Shown here: piece after piece, positions 11,510-21,625 of the stretch
Layout: every line of letters begins with the position of its first letter
Position numbering within the stretch: the stretch's first letter is position 1
Source: Hydra vulgaris
Taxonomy: Eukaryota > Cnidaria > Hydrozoa > Anthoathecata > Hydridae
Length of the DNA: 64,000 bases
Direction of reading: 5' to 3'
NCBI RefSeq assembly: GCF_038396675.1
Contig: NC_088928.1
Coordinates: 12,682,001 to 12,746,000 of the forward strand
Notes under the pieces: model-generated
What the model was told of the DNA's origin: nothing
The model's input: only the letters and a program-made list of their open reading frames with translations
The model's database searches: none
Translations under genes and position numbers: made by a program

Positions 11510-12008
11510 ATTTTATTATAATTGAAAGTTGAGTTGATAAAACTTTAGCATCTATTTAAAAACGCTTTAACATTCATATCATATTTAACTGTATATTTTG
11601 ATTTGCACTTATGTTTATCGTTAAAAAGTATTATGAAAAACAAACTTTTTTCTACTGATATATTTATAATAGTACAGTGTAATACTGATGTTGCAAGACT
11701 TTTGTGTTTAGCATATTTCATTTTAAAACATAGTTTGGAAATTATGAAAAAAGCGTAAACTAAAACATTTGTGCTGAAAAACTCTTATGAAATTAAAATA
11801 TTTGTATTAGTAGTTCTTGAATCAAAAAAAGTTAATTAGTCGCGCCACTGTTTACGAGGAATGGCCGCATGGTATTTGACACAACACACATGACATAAAT
11901 TTACTTGATATAAGTCTGATTGACACTTTTCCAGAGACAGTAAATTACTTCGGAAACATTGTATGAAACAATATTTAGATAAAATCACCAATAAGCTTTT
12001 TGGAATAA

Positions 12009-12016
12009 TATAAAAG
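12009..12016 (+). promoter_or_regulatory. TATA-like box upstream of the small secreted-peptide gene
   Basis: TATAAAAG lies 107 bases upstream of the ATG at 12123. Copy B has TTTTAAAA at the equivalent place, so the two promoters may differ in strength. Confidence 0.4.
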
Positions 12017-12122
12017 CAACCATAGCTAAAACTCCTTTGCTAAAAGTAATTTAAATTAATTCAGTAAATAATTTAATTAAAATTTTTAATTAAAATTCCA
12101 AAAGCAACAGCAAGGTGATAAA

Positions 12123-12681
12123 ATGAAATCTTTACTTGGAGTAGCTACTGTTCTGTCTTTAGCTTTTATATTCAAAGATGTCAAGCAAGTTTTAGAGAAC
12201 AATGGTATTATAAACCCAGCCGAAAACACTGCGTTCGTTTTTTCAAGTAAGAAAAAAACTCTTCAATTTTCATTTAATTTTTATATGCTGTTTAACAAGT
12301 CCAAATAACTAAAACTTTTAATGCATGAAAATATTTTTTATTTTAAATTTAAAACTTTAATCAAAACATAAAGTATTTTATGAATTTAAATTCTTTAACT
12401 ATTTAGTTTCCGCCGGACATCCTAATTTGTTCAAAAGAAACACTGAAAACAAAAGAAATACTACCATAGAGACCCATCTAAAGAGAAACGTTAGAAGACA
12501 AATAAGGAAATATATACGAAACCTACGATATTTAAAGCAAAAATTACAGATGTTGTACACAGCAGAGCAAAACAGTGATTACAACAAAACAAAAAAGCAG
12601 AAAGTACAAAAACAATATAACTTTAAAAAATGTTTAAAATACTTATATTTCTATACGAGATTTCAGAATATATCTACATAA
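12123..12681 (+). CDS. Small two-exon gene, predicted secreted cationic peptide (copy A)
   Basis: Exon 1 is 12123-12246 and exon 2 is 12407-12681. The donor is TCAA|GTAAGA and the acceptor TTTAG|TTTCC; the join keeps frame (phase 1) and gives 132 residues. Residues 3-17 are hydrophobic (SLLGVATVLSLAFIF), consistent with a signal peptide, though no classical cleavage site is obvious. A pro-like segment follows, ending NNGIINPAEN, then across the junction SAGHPNLFKRN. The C-terminal half is strongly basic (KRN, LKRNVRRQIRKYIRN) with several dibasic pairs; cysteine appears only near the end. The paralogue at 41441-41872 has the same exon length, phase and motifs but stops 43 codons earlier. The family is not one I recognise; an antimicrobial or neuropeptide-like role is speculation. 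Confidence 0.72.
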
Positions 12682-12748
12682 CCTTTTTCTGCTACATATT
12701 AAACCATTCAATCTATTAAAATCTATTATTCATATATTTTTAGGCGAA

Positions 12749-12754
12749 AATAAA
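12749..12754 (+). other. Polyadenylation signal AATAAA for the copy A gene
   Basis: Lies 68 bases after the stop codon. The paralogue has AATAAA 93 bases after its stop (41348-41343, minus strand). Confidence 0.5.
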
Positions 12755-12918
12755 TTTTTTTAAATTTTAGCATAAATTGCATAAAAATTTAAAGAAGCTG
12801 TTCTTGAAATTTTGATTTACTTATTTTCACAATAATAGTTGGAATTTTTGTGAATGTTCTCCTGCATATATTTATTTATATTAATAAATAAGGCCTCATT
12901 TATTATTTATTTTTGTGA

Positions 12919-13188
12919 CTTGACGCGTTTTGCATTTGTATTACCTATTTTTAGGAATAAGAGCCCTTTAAAAGAACTAGTATTTAAATAGATGTTAGAT
13001 TTCAGTATCTAGGAACCCATCTGCAAAACGTGTTTTGTCACAAAAAAAATTGTTTTGAATTAATGCCATTTTTATATTCTATATACTGAAATCTATCATC
13101 TATTTAAATCTTATTTCTATCAAAAGGCTCTTATTCCTAAAAATAGGTAAGGAAAATATCAAAACGTTTTCAAAACACGTCAAACTGA
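12919..13188. repeat. Foldback (MITE-like) element with ~100-bp arms
   Basis: The left arm (about 12919-13012) and right arm (about 13076-13188) are complementary with small gaps. They share TTACCTATTTTTAGGAATAA and ATTTAAATAGATG. No target duplication was established and no coding capacity is seen. Confidence 0.7.
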
Positions 13189-13508
13189 GTTAAAGCTTCA
13201 ATACATGCTAAGTCAGAACCCAATTAGATGAGCGATAAGTGACGTGTTTTTTTAACCACCCCCACTCCTATCCCCTTGTATTAAGCACCTGGGAGTACTT
13301 AAAATATCACTAGCGTTTTTTAAATTTGTATGTACAATATAATACATATTATAAATAATAATTCGTTTTCGTAACTAATGCATACAATTTAACTTTTTAT
13401 TTTAAGGCACAGACCTAAACCACCTTCAAGACATTATGGCCAAAGTGAACACAATACAGCGTTCAAATGTTCTGGAATAAAAGACTCAGACCTCTTCAAC
13501 CTTTTCAA

Positions 13509-13551
13509 TTTAATATAAATTTGTCTGTGACCGAGACAAATTTATATTAAA
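13509..13551. repeat. Perfect 18-bp-arm hairpin
   Basis: Arms TTTAATATAAATTTGTCT (13509-13526) and its complement (13534-13551), with a 7-base loop. Confidence 0.85.
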
Positions 13552-13649
13552 GTTCAGAAAAATTCAGAAAAAACAACAACCTAGAAAAAGAGAGCATTTT
13601 GATTATAAAAAAATGAGGTATGGGTCGAATTGTGAAATAAGTTATTTTA

Positions 13650-14680
13650 TGGGGAAAAAAAACAGACGAGTAGTTCATGTTTGTTAAGACACTTTTCTAA
13701 AATGTTTACAGGTTGGTAACTCGTGTTCAAAACATTGCTAAACATTTCTTTAAAAACAGAAAAGAAGAAAACAGAGGTGGTGATAAAAAAAAGCAACAAG
13801 TTTAGTGATAAGTGTAATGCTGTGGTAGAATTTATTAGAGTCTTCCTGGAAGGGAGAGCCAATAGAGCAGAAACAATTATAAAAAACTGTATCTGCCATC
13901 AGATCTAAAAAGCATTTAAACGTTTGGAAAATGTAAACAGAGAAGCAACCTAATCTACTAGTAGCATGAATTTTTCCAAAAAATCATAATACTCAACTTT
14001 AATTTAGAGTTTGGCTTTCCTAAATCAGATGCTTGTTCATTTTGCGAAAGAGTTCAACACCAAATAAAGTGTGAAAATGATTTTGAGAGAAAGAACAGTT
14101 TGATTACTAATTTAGCTGTTCACAAACAAAGAACAAATGCATTCTATGATCTTCTGAAGGAACAAAGAGATGATTTGAGAACTATTTGCTTTGGCCATCA
14201 GAAAAACTAAATCATCCATAAAGTTCCAGACCATCAAGCTTATTACAGTAAACAACTATACGTATACAACTTTTGTGTTGTAGAATACAAAAATAGTGGT
14301 TTTTAAATAAAGATAATGTCACTATTTATGCTTGGAATGAGAACGACTTAAAAAAAAAAGTTCTTTCTGCTTTAGTGTAGAGTTTGACAAGTTTTGTATT
14401 AAAAACATGGATGGTATAGACAAAGTTCGCTTAGTTTCTGATGCATGTGGTAGTCAAAATAAAAATAGCGCTTCAATTTTCTTCTGTTTTTTTTTTTTTT
14501 AGCTTCTGGCTGTTAAGATATGCACCAGTATTAGTAAAAACAATTGAACTTTTGTTTCCTGTTCAAGAGCATACTTCTTTGCGATATGATTTGGAACTTT
14601 TTTAAAAAAGTTTATGAAAATTGAAAGAATATATTCTCCAGAAGTCAAAAATTTAATCAGGTTTATTTCATGATGCTCTT
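13650..14680 (+). pseudogene. DDE transposase-like gene of a family common in cnidarians and insects, broken
   Basis: Ordered pieces in changing frames are: SNKFSDKCNAVVEFIRVFLE (13800), LPSDLKS (about 13895), then a good stretch at 14010-14210 starting FGFPKSDACSFCERV and ending TICFGHQKN. Next come KVPDHQAYYSKQLYVYNF (14220-14275), DGIDKVRLVSDACGSQNKNS (14410-14470) and IELLFPVQEH (14545-14575). The ordered D, C and H-rich motifs with VSDACGSQNKNS recall a widespread uncharacterised transposase-like family; Sola-type elements are one possibility I cannot confirm. Frameshifts and stops make it non-functional. Confidence 0.55.
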
Positions 14681-15369
14681 GAATTGCATTTTTTTATATG
14701 CCCATAATTTGTTTGTATCGCTACACTGAAGTAACTTTTAAAAATAAATTTTTTTTGGAGCACAAAATATGTGTAGGTCAGTTTTCCTCCAATATCTCAA
14801 GATCAATTTAATCGGACTTTTTGCGCGTTTTTCAGATGGGCTTCTTAAATCCAGGAGATAATAATGATGAAGGAGATATGCAGCAATAAATGCAGGGAGA
14901 ACATTTTGAATTAAGAATCTTTGTAGATCAATGACATGTTTTTTGTTGTATTGACAACAATACTATTTCAGTTCTTTCCTGACTAAATGTAATTATAAAT
15001 ATATTATAATTATATTATAATATATATTATATTAAATTATATATAAATTTATATATTTAAATTATATTTTATATAAATTATATATATTATATTATTGTAT
15101 ATAAAATTTACAATAAAAAAATATACTCAGAATAAATATTTTTTCAAAAATAAAATATTATTATAATTTTATTTATTATTTATTTTTTTGATATAGATTT
15201 AGTTTTAAAAGTATGTTGTTGTTTACGTACAATACTGTTATAATCGCAAGTTTGACAAACTATTTGTTTGGACGACAAAGGAAGCGAGAAACCATGTTTT
15301 TAGAATCAATATTTACATACTTATGTTATTTGAAATTGTGAATTAAGCCTAAATTTTTTTTTTTATTAA
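14681..15369. other. AT-rich region, mostly simple sequence
   Basis: The possible 3' tail of the previous pseudogene (about 14835-14890, GFLNPGDNNDEGDMQQ) is followed by ATATA-rich sequence at 14990-15115. No other gene seen. Confidence 0.4.
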
Positions 15370-16635
15370 ATAAGGCTAATAACTATCTAAGATCAAGCTA
15401 ATAACAACGCAAGGCTAGGACTAGCAACTATGCAATATTGGGTAAAAAGTTTGATAAAAAAATATGAAAACGGAAAAAAAAAATAACCCTGTGACAATTT
15501 TTTTTCTTTCGTCTTTGGGTTAATATAATGAAATAAAATTGTTAAAAATATCAAAATTAAAAACTTGAGGATCACAAATTGATAGTTATAATAAAAAAAT
15601 TCAATATTGAATTTGTAGAAATATTTAATAGTATTTTTTTAACAAATAATTGAAAAGTTTGATTTTAAAGTCTGAGATTGAATTAAGAGGTTTTAATCAA
15701 GGAGGTAGTTTGTTCCATAAGCAAATATATTTTTAATGAATTCATCTCAATACTATGTAGAGTGGTGTTTTGAAATAACTAATTTTAAGCTATTGATAGA
15801 GTGAAGAGGATAGTGACAGTTTGTACTTGTAAAGAAAGTGTTAGAAGATAGGGGAAGGTTTTTGTGATGATAATTCCAGACAAATTGGCAGTTAAGGAAT
15901 ACCACAAGGTCGCCTAATTTTAATATATTGGAGATATTGCATAGCACATTAGATTTAAAGTTATTAAGGTGGAAATATATTTTTTTCAAAGCTTTATTTT
16001 GGAGATGGGACAACCTTAAAAAGATTTGTTAATGGGATTGTCCCCATACTTGATATACATATCTTAGATGAGACCCAAATATATCAAACAATGTATTTAC
16101 ATAATGGCATAATAATCTGCTGAGTTTCATTGCCAAGTCATTTAGATAGTCTTGAAAAGAAAGATAAGAAATAATTTGAATACCAAGATACTTAAAAGAA
16201 CCTCATGAATAAATTATTAGCTTTATCTGAAATTTAAGCGCTTTTTTTGGTTTTTAAATTTTTAATTTTGGTGTCAGATTTGATTTATTTAGAGAAATTT
16301 TATTAGATAAAAGCCACTGAATAAGATTTTCAAAACCATGATTAATATATTTGTTTATTTTTTTTAAATGATTTTTCAACTAGTAGTATGTTAGTCATCA
16401 GCAGAAAAGTTAACAGTTGTTTAATAAATGCAAAAAAGCTAATAAATGTAGTTTTGGTTTTACGCTTTTCACGAATAGAAATTATGTAATTATTAACTAT
16501 ATTTGAAACAGTGATATGGTCAGTGATGATATTTTTGTCTAGATTTAGATGAGTAGGTGTTTTATGTGATGATGTTTGGTTATTTATGAATTCTTTTATG
16601 CCTTTCCATGTCTTTCTTATGTCTTTTAGTTTATT
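15370..16635 (-). pseudogene. LINE reverse-transcriptase remnant (CR1/jockey-like), minus strand
   Basis: From right to left the minus strand reads KRKT..., ADDTNIL (about 16400, the catalytic ADD triad), then FKYLGIQIISYLSFQDYLND. Then RLLCHYVNTLFDIF, SHLQNKALKKIYFHLNNFKS (16010-15950) and KLGDLVVFLNCQFVWNYHHK (15920-15860), typical of the C-terminal part of ORF2 in non-LTR elements. At 16635-16500 the sequence KDIRKTWKGIKEFIN and DKNIITDHITVSNI is the endonuclease-RT linker. The central RT domain between these pieces is missing, so the copy is internally deleted as well as frameshifted. Confidence 0.65.
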
Positions 16636-16637
16636 CA

Positions 16638-16870
16638 GGGGCCGTATTCTTATCTCTCCGTTAAGCTTAACGGAGCGTTAGTCAAAAATTTATTTTTAAC
16701 TGAATTAATAAAAAAGTTCGTTAAAAATATAATTTTTCAAACATAAATGTTTTATTTTAGTATTAGTTTATTTAAACAAATTTGAATAGAACTTTTGTCA
16801 CAGAAATATTGTAATGAAATTTCAGTCAGAAGCTGCGTTAAGCTTAGCGGAGAGATGTGAATACTGCTGC
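16638..16870. mobile_element. Short non-autonomous element (MITE) with ~40-bp inverted ends
   Basis: The left end is GGGGCCGTATTCTTATCTCT with CCGTTAAGCTTAACGGAGCG; the right end is the approximate complement (GCTGCGTTAAGCTTAGCGGA, then GAATACTGCTGC). It abuts the edge of the LINE remnant. No clear duplication was found; the ends recall Harbinger-like MITEs, which is not established. Confidence 0.6.
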
Positions 16871-18081
16871 AGGTTGTGATTAAAATAAGTTTTGCAGTAT
16901 GATTTTTTACTACTTTTTAATAAGTTGCTAATTTTATTTCTATGACAAGTTTTTAAGAAAAGTTTTGTAAGAAAAGTACTAAAAGTTATTTTGTATTACA
17001 TATACATATACGTTCTTTAAATATAAGATTGGCAAACTCAATTTGACTACCAGACCTTTACACTTCCAGACGTTTTTTATTTTTACCAGACTTCCAGACG
17101 TTTGTATATAGCGCTATATAAATAAAGCTTGAATTCAAACTCGCATTGCGAAGTTTTAAGATTTCGTTTGACGCTATCCAGTCACTTATTATTATTTATT
17201 TATAAAAATTCTTTGTTTAGGTGCTTACTTAAGCCTGGCACCGTTACTATTTGTTTAGGTGCTTACTTAAGCTTGGCACCGTTACTATTAGTAAATACTC
17301 TTAAAATAACTTTTTCAGAATATGATTGATTGAAAATTTAAATATTATAATTTAAGAAAGCTATTATTTACTATATTTCAATATAAACAAGCTTCCACAA
17401 AAGTTGACCATCATTAAAAAAAAGTAATAATGTAGAAAAAAAAAGAGAGAACTTATAATTGAGTTTAAATATTTTGCGTATGGATAAAAAAGCCTCTTTT
17501 AATTTTATTTATTTTTTAAGAATTTTTTTTCTTTAAAGTTTTTTCAGAACTTATTTTTAATCATATCTTTCATAACTACAAAATAAAAAATACTATTACA
17601 TAATGTTCATGCTAAAATATAAAATGAGATTAGTTCTTACACGATTTACATAAAACTTATATCATTCTAATATTGATAAATTTAACTCCATAGAACTTTG
17701 TAGTACTTCTGGGACAAAAATTTGTAATTTCGCGTTTACTAATTATAATTGTTATCTTAACTACCTACATACTATAAATATAATAACAACCAAAAAAATA
17801 TTTTTATATTATTGATTTATGTTATTTTATTGTATTTTTATATTATATTATCATGGGCGCCGGAAGGCAAGGGCAAAGAGGGGCAGTTGCCTCCCCCTCC
17901 CCCCCTCCCCCCCCCGTCCCAGGAAAAGCAAAATAACAAATTTTAATATTCACAATATTTCTTTTAACTGTTAAAAGATTCTATTTCGATATCTCATCAA
18001 TTTAACTCATTTATAATTTAATTTTGTGGACTGTTCTAAATTTAGGTTTTTACAATATTTTTTTTCAGAATACTGAAAAAA
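16871..18081. other. Intergenic AT-rich DNA with a 38-bp tandem repeat
   Basis: At 17213-17288 a 38-bp unit containing GTGCTTACTTAAGCCTGGCA is present twice. At 17855-17935 a G+C-rich patch (GGGCGCCGGAAGGCAAGGGC and a C-run) may be the left end of the following hAT-like element. No gene otherwise. Confidence 0.45.
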
Positions 18082-19790
18082 ATGTCTAAAAAACGACAAA
18101 GTAGTAATATTTTGGATTACTTCAATTTTAAACGTGTTGCAACTACAGATGATTCCGAAAAATCACAGGAACACATTACTCTTCCTCAACCGGTAGTGGC
18201 ACCAAGTGAAAGCCATTGTGATGCAAGACAGCAACGAGATGTTGATGCATGCAACGGAAACATGCAGTAAAATCAGAAGTTATGATTGCAGATAAATCAT
18301 CAGAATGTAAAAATGATAACGATAACTCAGTTTTTGATGATCTCAAGTATCATATGCTAACCGAACCATTCAAACCCCATGAAACTTATGATTTCAAAAA
18401 AGATGTGCCAGAACATGAAGCTGGAAAGCAACGGTTTAGACTTGCATGGTTGGTTCAATATGCTCCTTGGCTGGCGTACTCATCAAAACTAAAAGGTACT
18501 GTTTGTATATATTGCGTTTTTTTCCCACAAAAAGTACATCGAGGTTTTCAAGGTGCATTTATTACTACAGCCTTTATAAAATATAAGGATTTTAACGAAT
18601 GTGCTCGAAATCACATGTCATCGTCATGGCATATGTGTTCTCAACAAGATGCTGAAAACTTCATGGCAGTGAGAAGAAATCCAAATAAGGAAATTGTATG
18701 TCAGCTGGTAATTTTATAAAACGCAATGTTAAAGCAAAGAGACAGAAGCTCTTTTCTATCCTTTCAACGATTTTGTTGTGTGGAATAAATGATTTGACTC
18801 TGCGAGGGGAGGTAGGAAGTAAATGAAATATGCATCAGCTATTGAACTATCGAATTGAGGCTGGTGATTAGATTATAAAAAATTACTATGATACTGCTGC
18901 AAAGAATGCAAAACATACATCACATCAAACCAAAAAAGAATTGATCAAAATAACTGAACAGGTTCTGGTAGATGATATTGTGTCAGCTGCAAATAACTCC
19001 ATTGGATTCTCAGTATTAGCTGATGAAACAGCCGATATTTCTGGGATAGAACAATTATCCATTGGAATACGCTTTGTCAACCCAACAAAAGAGAATATGA
19101 TTCGGGAAGAATTCCTTGGATTTGTTCCACTGAATGACATGTCTGCAGCTTCAATATCCGACGCCATATTAAGCAAGTGTTTATCATTAGGTCTCAATTT
19201 AGATCGCCTGATGGTTGCTCAACCATGGCAGGAAAGGATAACGGCGTCCAATCAAGAATCAGAATGAAATATCCAAAGGCGGCTTTTGTTCATTGCTCAT
19301 CACATAGACTGAACTTGGTTGTGAATGATCTGAGTGCACTTTCGCAAATTTGCTATACAATTGGTACTTTCAAGTCAATTATTGCGTTTTTCCGTGAAAG
19401 TCCTAAGAGAAGGTCAATGTTACCCTACGTTACTCTTCTCTGCGAGACTCGATGGACTGCAAAGTATAAGAGCATACAAGTGTTTTGTGATAATTTTGAC
19501 CAAATATTTATCCACTAGGATCTAACGAAGCAAACGGAAACATACGTCAATCAGCACATCAGTTGTTGTTAACATCCAGCTCAACAACTTTTTTATTTGG
19601 ACCAATTATCATTTTATTTTACTCAGCTCTCCTGGAACCCTGTACTCAAGCACTTCAAGCCATTCAACTAGACCTTTTCACAGGTACAGAGGTATCAATT
19701 TTGTATACTTCATTGACAGTTGACATTTTCTCAATGAGTTTTTCTCAAGTTAAAGTTCTCATCTTTGCAGGATGAAGTAAACAAAGATTA
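18082..19790 (+). pseudogene. hAT transposase with N-terminal zinc-finger region (ZMYM1-like), frameshifted
   Basis: A first frame starts MSKKRQSSNILDYF (18082). After a shift near 18265 comes EPFKPHETYDFKKDV, then RFRLAWLVQYAPWLAYS and TVCIYCVFFP, a TTF-type zinc-finger region (18420-18540). The catalytic part follows at 18941: GFSVLADETADISGIEQLSI (first aspartate), then after a shift STMAGKDNGVQSRI and AFVHCSSHRLNLVVNDLSA (19275-19335), and ETRWTAKYKSIQVF (19445). The last clear piece is ALLEPCTQALQAIQLDLFTG (19625-19690). The dimerisation C-terminus is missing or unrecognised. Frameshifts near 18265, 18715 and 19215 and a stop near 18840 inactivate it. Confidence 0.7.
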
Positions 19791-19842
19791 AATTGAGCAA
19801 TGTTATCTTCGAATCGATTAATGAATCGAGATAAGGGATATA

Positions 19843-20524
19843 CTCTTTGGTGCCTAATAGACGTTCCCCCCCCCCCCCCCCCGCTAATTAATTTTTCAAA
19901 AATTTTCCAACCAGGAAATTCTTTTTCCAACCCCCTCCCCCGGCTATTAAATTTTAGAAAAATTCCATCCAAGACAAGACAATTTTTTATAATAATTTTC
20001 TTTTTCACTACTTACTTACGTTACGTTACATTTATTCAAAAAACTTTGTTTTAAAAAAAAGAACGTTCTATTTTCTTCTTTCTATCGTTACGTCATTATT
20101 CATTAAAAAAGTAATTTTCTTCTTTCTATCGTCACGTCATATCATTTACAGAACTTATTTACTTGTGTTCGTTGTAATATCAGAGTGTAAGAACAAAACG
20201 GCGATTACGAAAAGAATTTTTAAAAGGACAGAAAGAAGCCAATATAGTAACGTAGAAAAAATGGAGCTTGGAAAAATTGTGGAAAAGTTCAAAGAAGAGT
20301 ACGATGCCGAAGACTTTAGTACTTCTTTATTATATATTTACTTGTTTTCAGACACTAATATATATGTTAATAATTAAGTTATTGCTTTAAGTATTTAAAA
20401 AACTCGAAATTTTCCAACCCCTTCGCTTATTCCAGCCCCCCTGCTTATTAATTTTTAGTGAAATTTCCAACCCCCCCCGCTTATTCCAAACCCCCTCCCC
20501 CTCCTTTTATTAGGCACCAAAGAG
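19843..20524. mobile_element. Non-autonomous element with CTCTTTGGTGCCTAAT ends and TA flanks
   Basis: CTCTTTGGTGCCTAAT at 19843 is matched by its exact complement ending at 20524; both ends are flanked by TA. The interior has C-rich runs and AACCCCCT-type repeats near both ends, plus an open frame (20165-20377) with MELGKIVEKFKEEYDAEDF. That could be a leftover first exon of its parent's transposase. Inserted just downstream of, and probably in, the hAT-like pseudogene. Confidence 0.65.
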
Positions 20525-20866
20525 TACATAGCCTGGTGAAAGTATTCCTCGACATTTGTATCCGTTGCTTCACAATTGTTTCGGTATAACTGCCTTGAAT
20601 ATTGCCTTGGTGGTGTTAGTTGAATTCACGAACTGTTCATGGTTATAAATCTACACCGTAACAAGGCAGATATGCATTTCAGTGCAGATATCTACTAGAG
20701 AGTAATCCAGTTGTCTGGAAAGTTGAACAAACCCTCCCCCCCCCCCCTCATTCAAATTTTGGAAAATTACTGGAAAAAAACTTTAAATTCTGATTCTGGT
20801 TGCTTTAGCCCCCTTTAATTTTTGTTTTAGTCTCCCTATAATTTTTTGACCTTTCTACGCCACCGG
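20525..20866. other. Sequence between two insertions, likely tail of the hAT-like element
   Basis: Contains a C-run (about 20735-20750) followed by a CCCC-rich tail ending CTACGCCACCGG. It matches no gene. CCGG at 20863-20866 is the left target duplication of the Ginger-type element. Confidence 0.35.
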
Positions 20867-20913
20867 TGTAGTATGAGATTTTTACTCCCACTTTTTTCTT
20901 ACTCCCCATATTT

Positions 20914-20954
20914 CATATCAGATTTTAAATATTACATATTTAAAATCTGATATG
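20914..20954. repeat. 41-bp palindrome within the left Ginger end
   Basis: CATATCAGATTTTAAATAT, 3-base centre, then its complement. The right terminal repeat has only one arm-like copy here (near 31215-31235), so the two ends differ by this palindrome. Confidence 0.7.
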
Positions 20955-21625
20955 AAATTTTTACCGCGGAGTAAAAAACGCGTATGAGATTTTTATTCTT
21001 TTTATGAGATTTTGACTCCCTTTAGATGTTTTTACCGTTATGTTTATATAGCGCTATTAAAAGTTAAACTTTTAATAATAATTTTATTGTTAACTAAAAT
21101 TTTAAGTTACATATAGTAGCAAACAACTTTTTAAAAATAATTTATTTCCTACATTTCAATATAAGAAATTAAAATCATAATGGAAGTAAAAATTGTTTTA
21201 TTATTTTAATTAAAACGGATTAAGTACGCACTAGGGATATGACTTTTTTGCAACCTACTAGGCCTGTATCGTAATTCAATGAACTTTTATGTAAAAAGAA
21301 CGAATAGATGTTTCATTTTGACATATTTTGAAAAAAGGTCACCCCAAAACCAAAAAATCGAATTTTCAATAGGTACACTTTTGTACAGTAAATGAATATT
21401 AAAGGCTGAAGATGTTGTAAGAGTCATACTCCTGTTGTTATTTTATTTATTTATGCAACATGTACTGTGATATAACAAAAAACATTATGTGATATATAAT
21501 TATACAAGTATTACAAAATTAACAGTATCAAAGCGTCTAGTACAACAATATACATAACTGTCTGTGTCTATAGGCCTACTGTGTTTAGTACATGGGTCAC
21601 ATGATGCTCACGTCTCATGAAGAGT

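Larger units (their letters stand above)
11510..12770 (+). repeat. Inverted segmental duplication, copy A (partner 41340-42440)
   Basis: Read forward, this segment matches the complement of about 42440-41340. It covers roughly 600 bases upstream of the small gene at 12123, both exons, and the 3' end. For example TATTTAACTGTATATTTTGA at about 11583 matches a near-identical string in copy B, and GAATGGCCGCATGGTATTTG at about 11860 pairs with GAATGGCCGTATGGCATTTG in copy B. Divergence by eye is moderate, with small indels, so the duplication is not recent. Confidence 0.75.
12771..13649. other. Non-coding, holding a foldback element and a hairpin
   Basis: Contains the foldback at 12919-13188 and the palindrome at 13509-13551. 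Bases 13405-13500 can be read as a short peptide-like run (RHYGQSEHNTAFKCSGIKDS). It may be the start of the pseudogene that follows, but no continuous frame supports this. Confidence 0.4.

Noticed and set aside
12123-12681. Assigning the peptide pair to arminins, periculins or a known neuropeptide
   Set aside because: No specific residue pattern of these families was recognised; only general features (leader, basic tail) agree.
20165-20377. A gene in the element at 19843-20524
   Set aside because: Only a short helical stretch is present; better seen as a leftover exon, and there is no splice partner.
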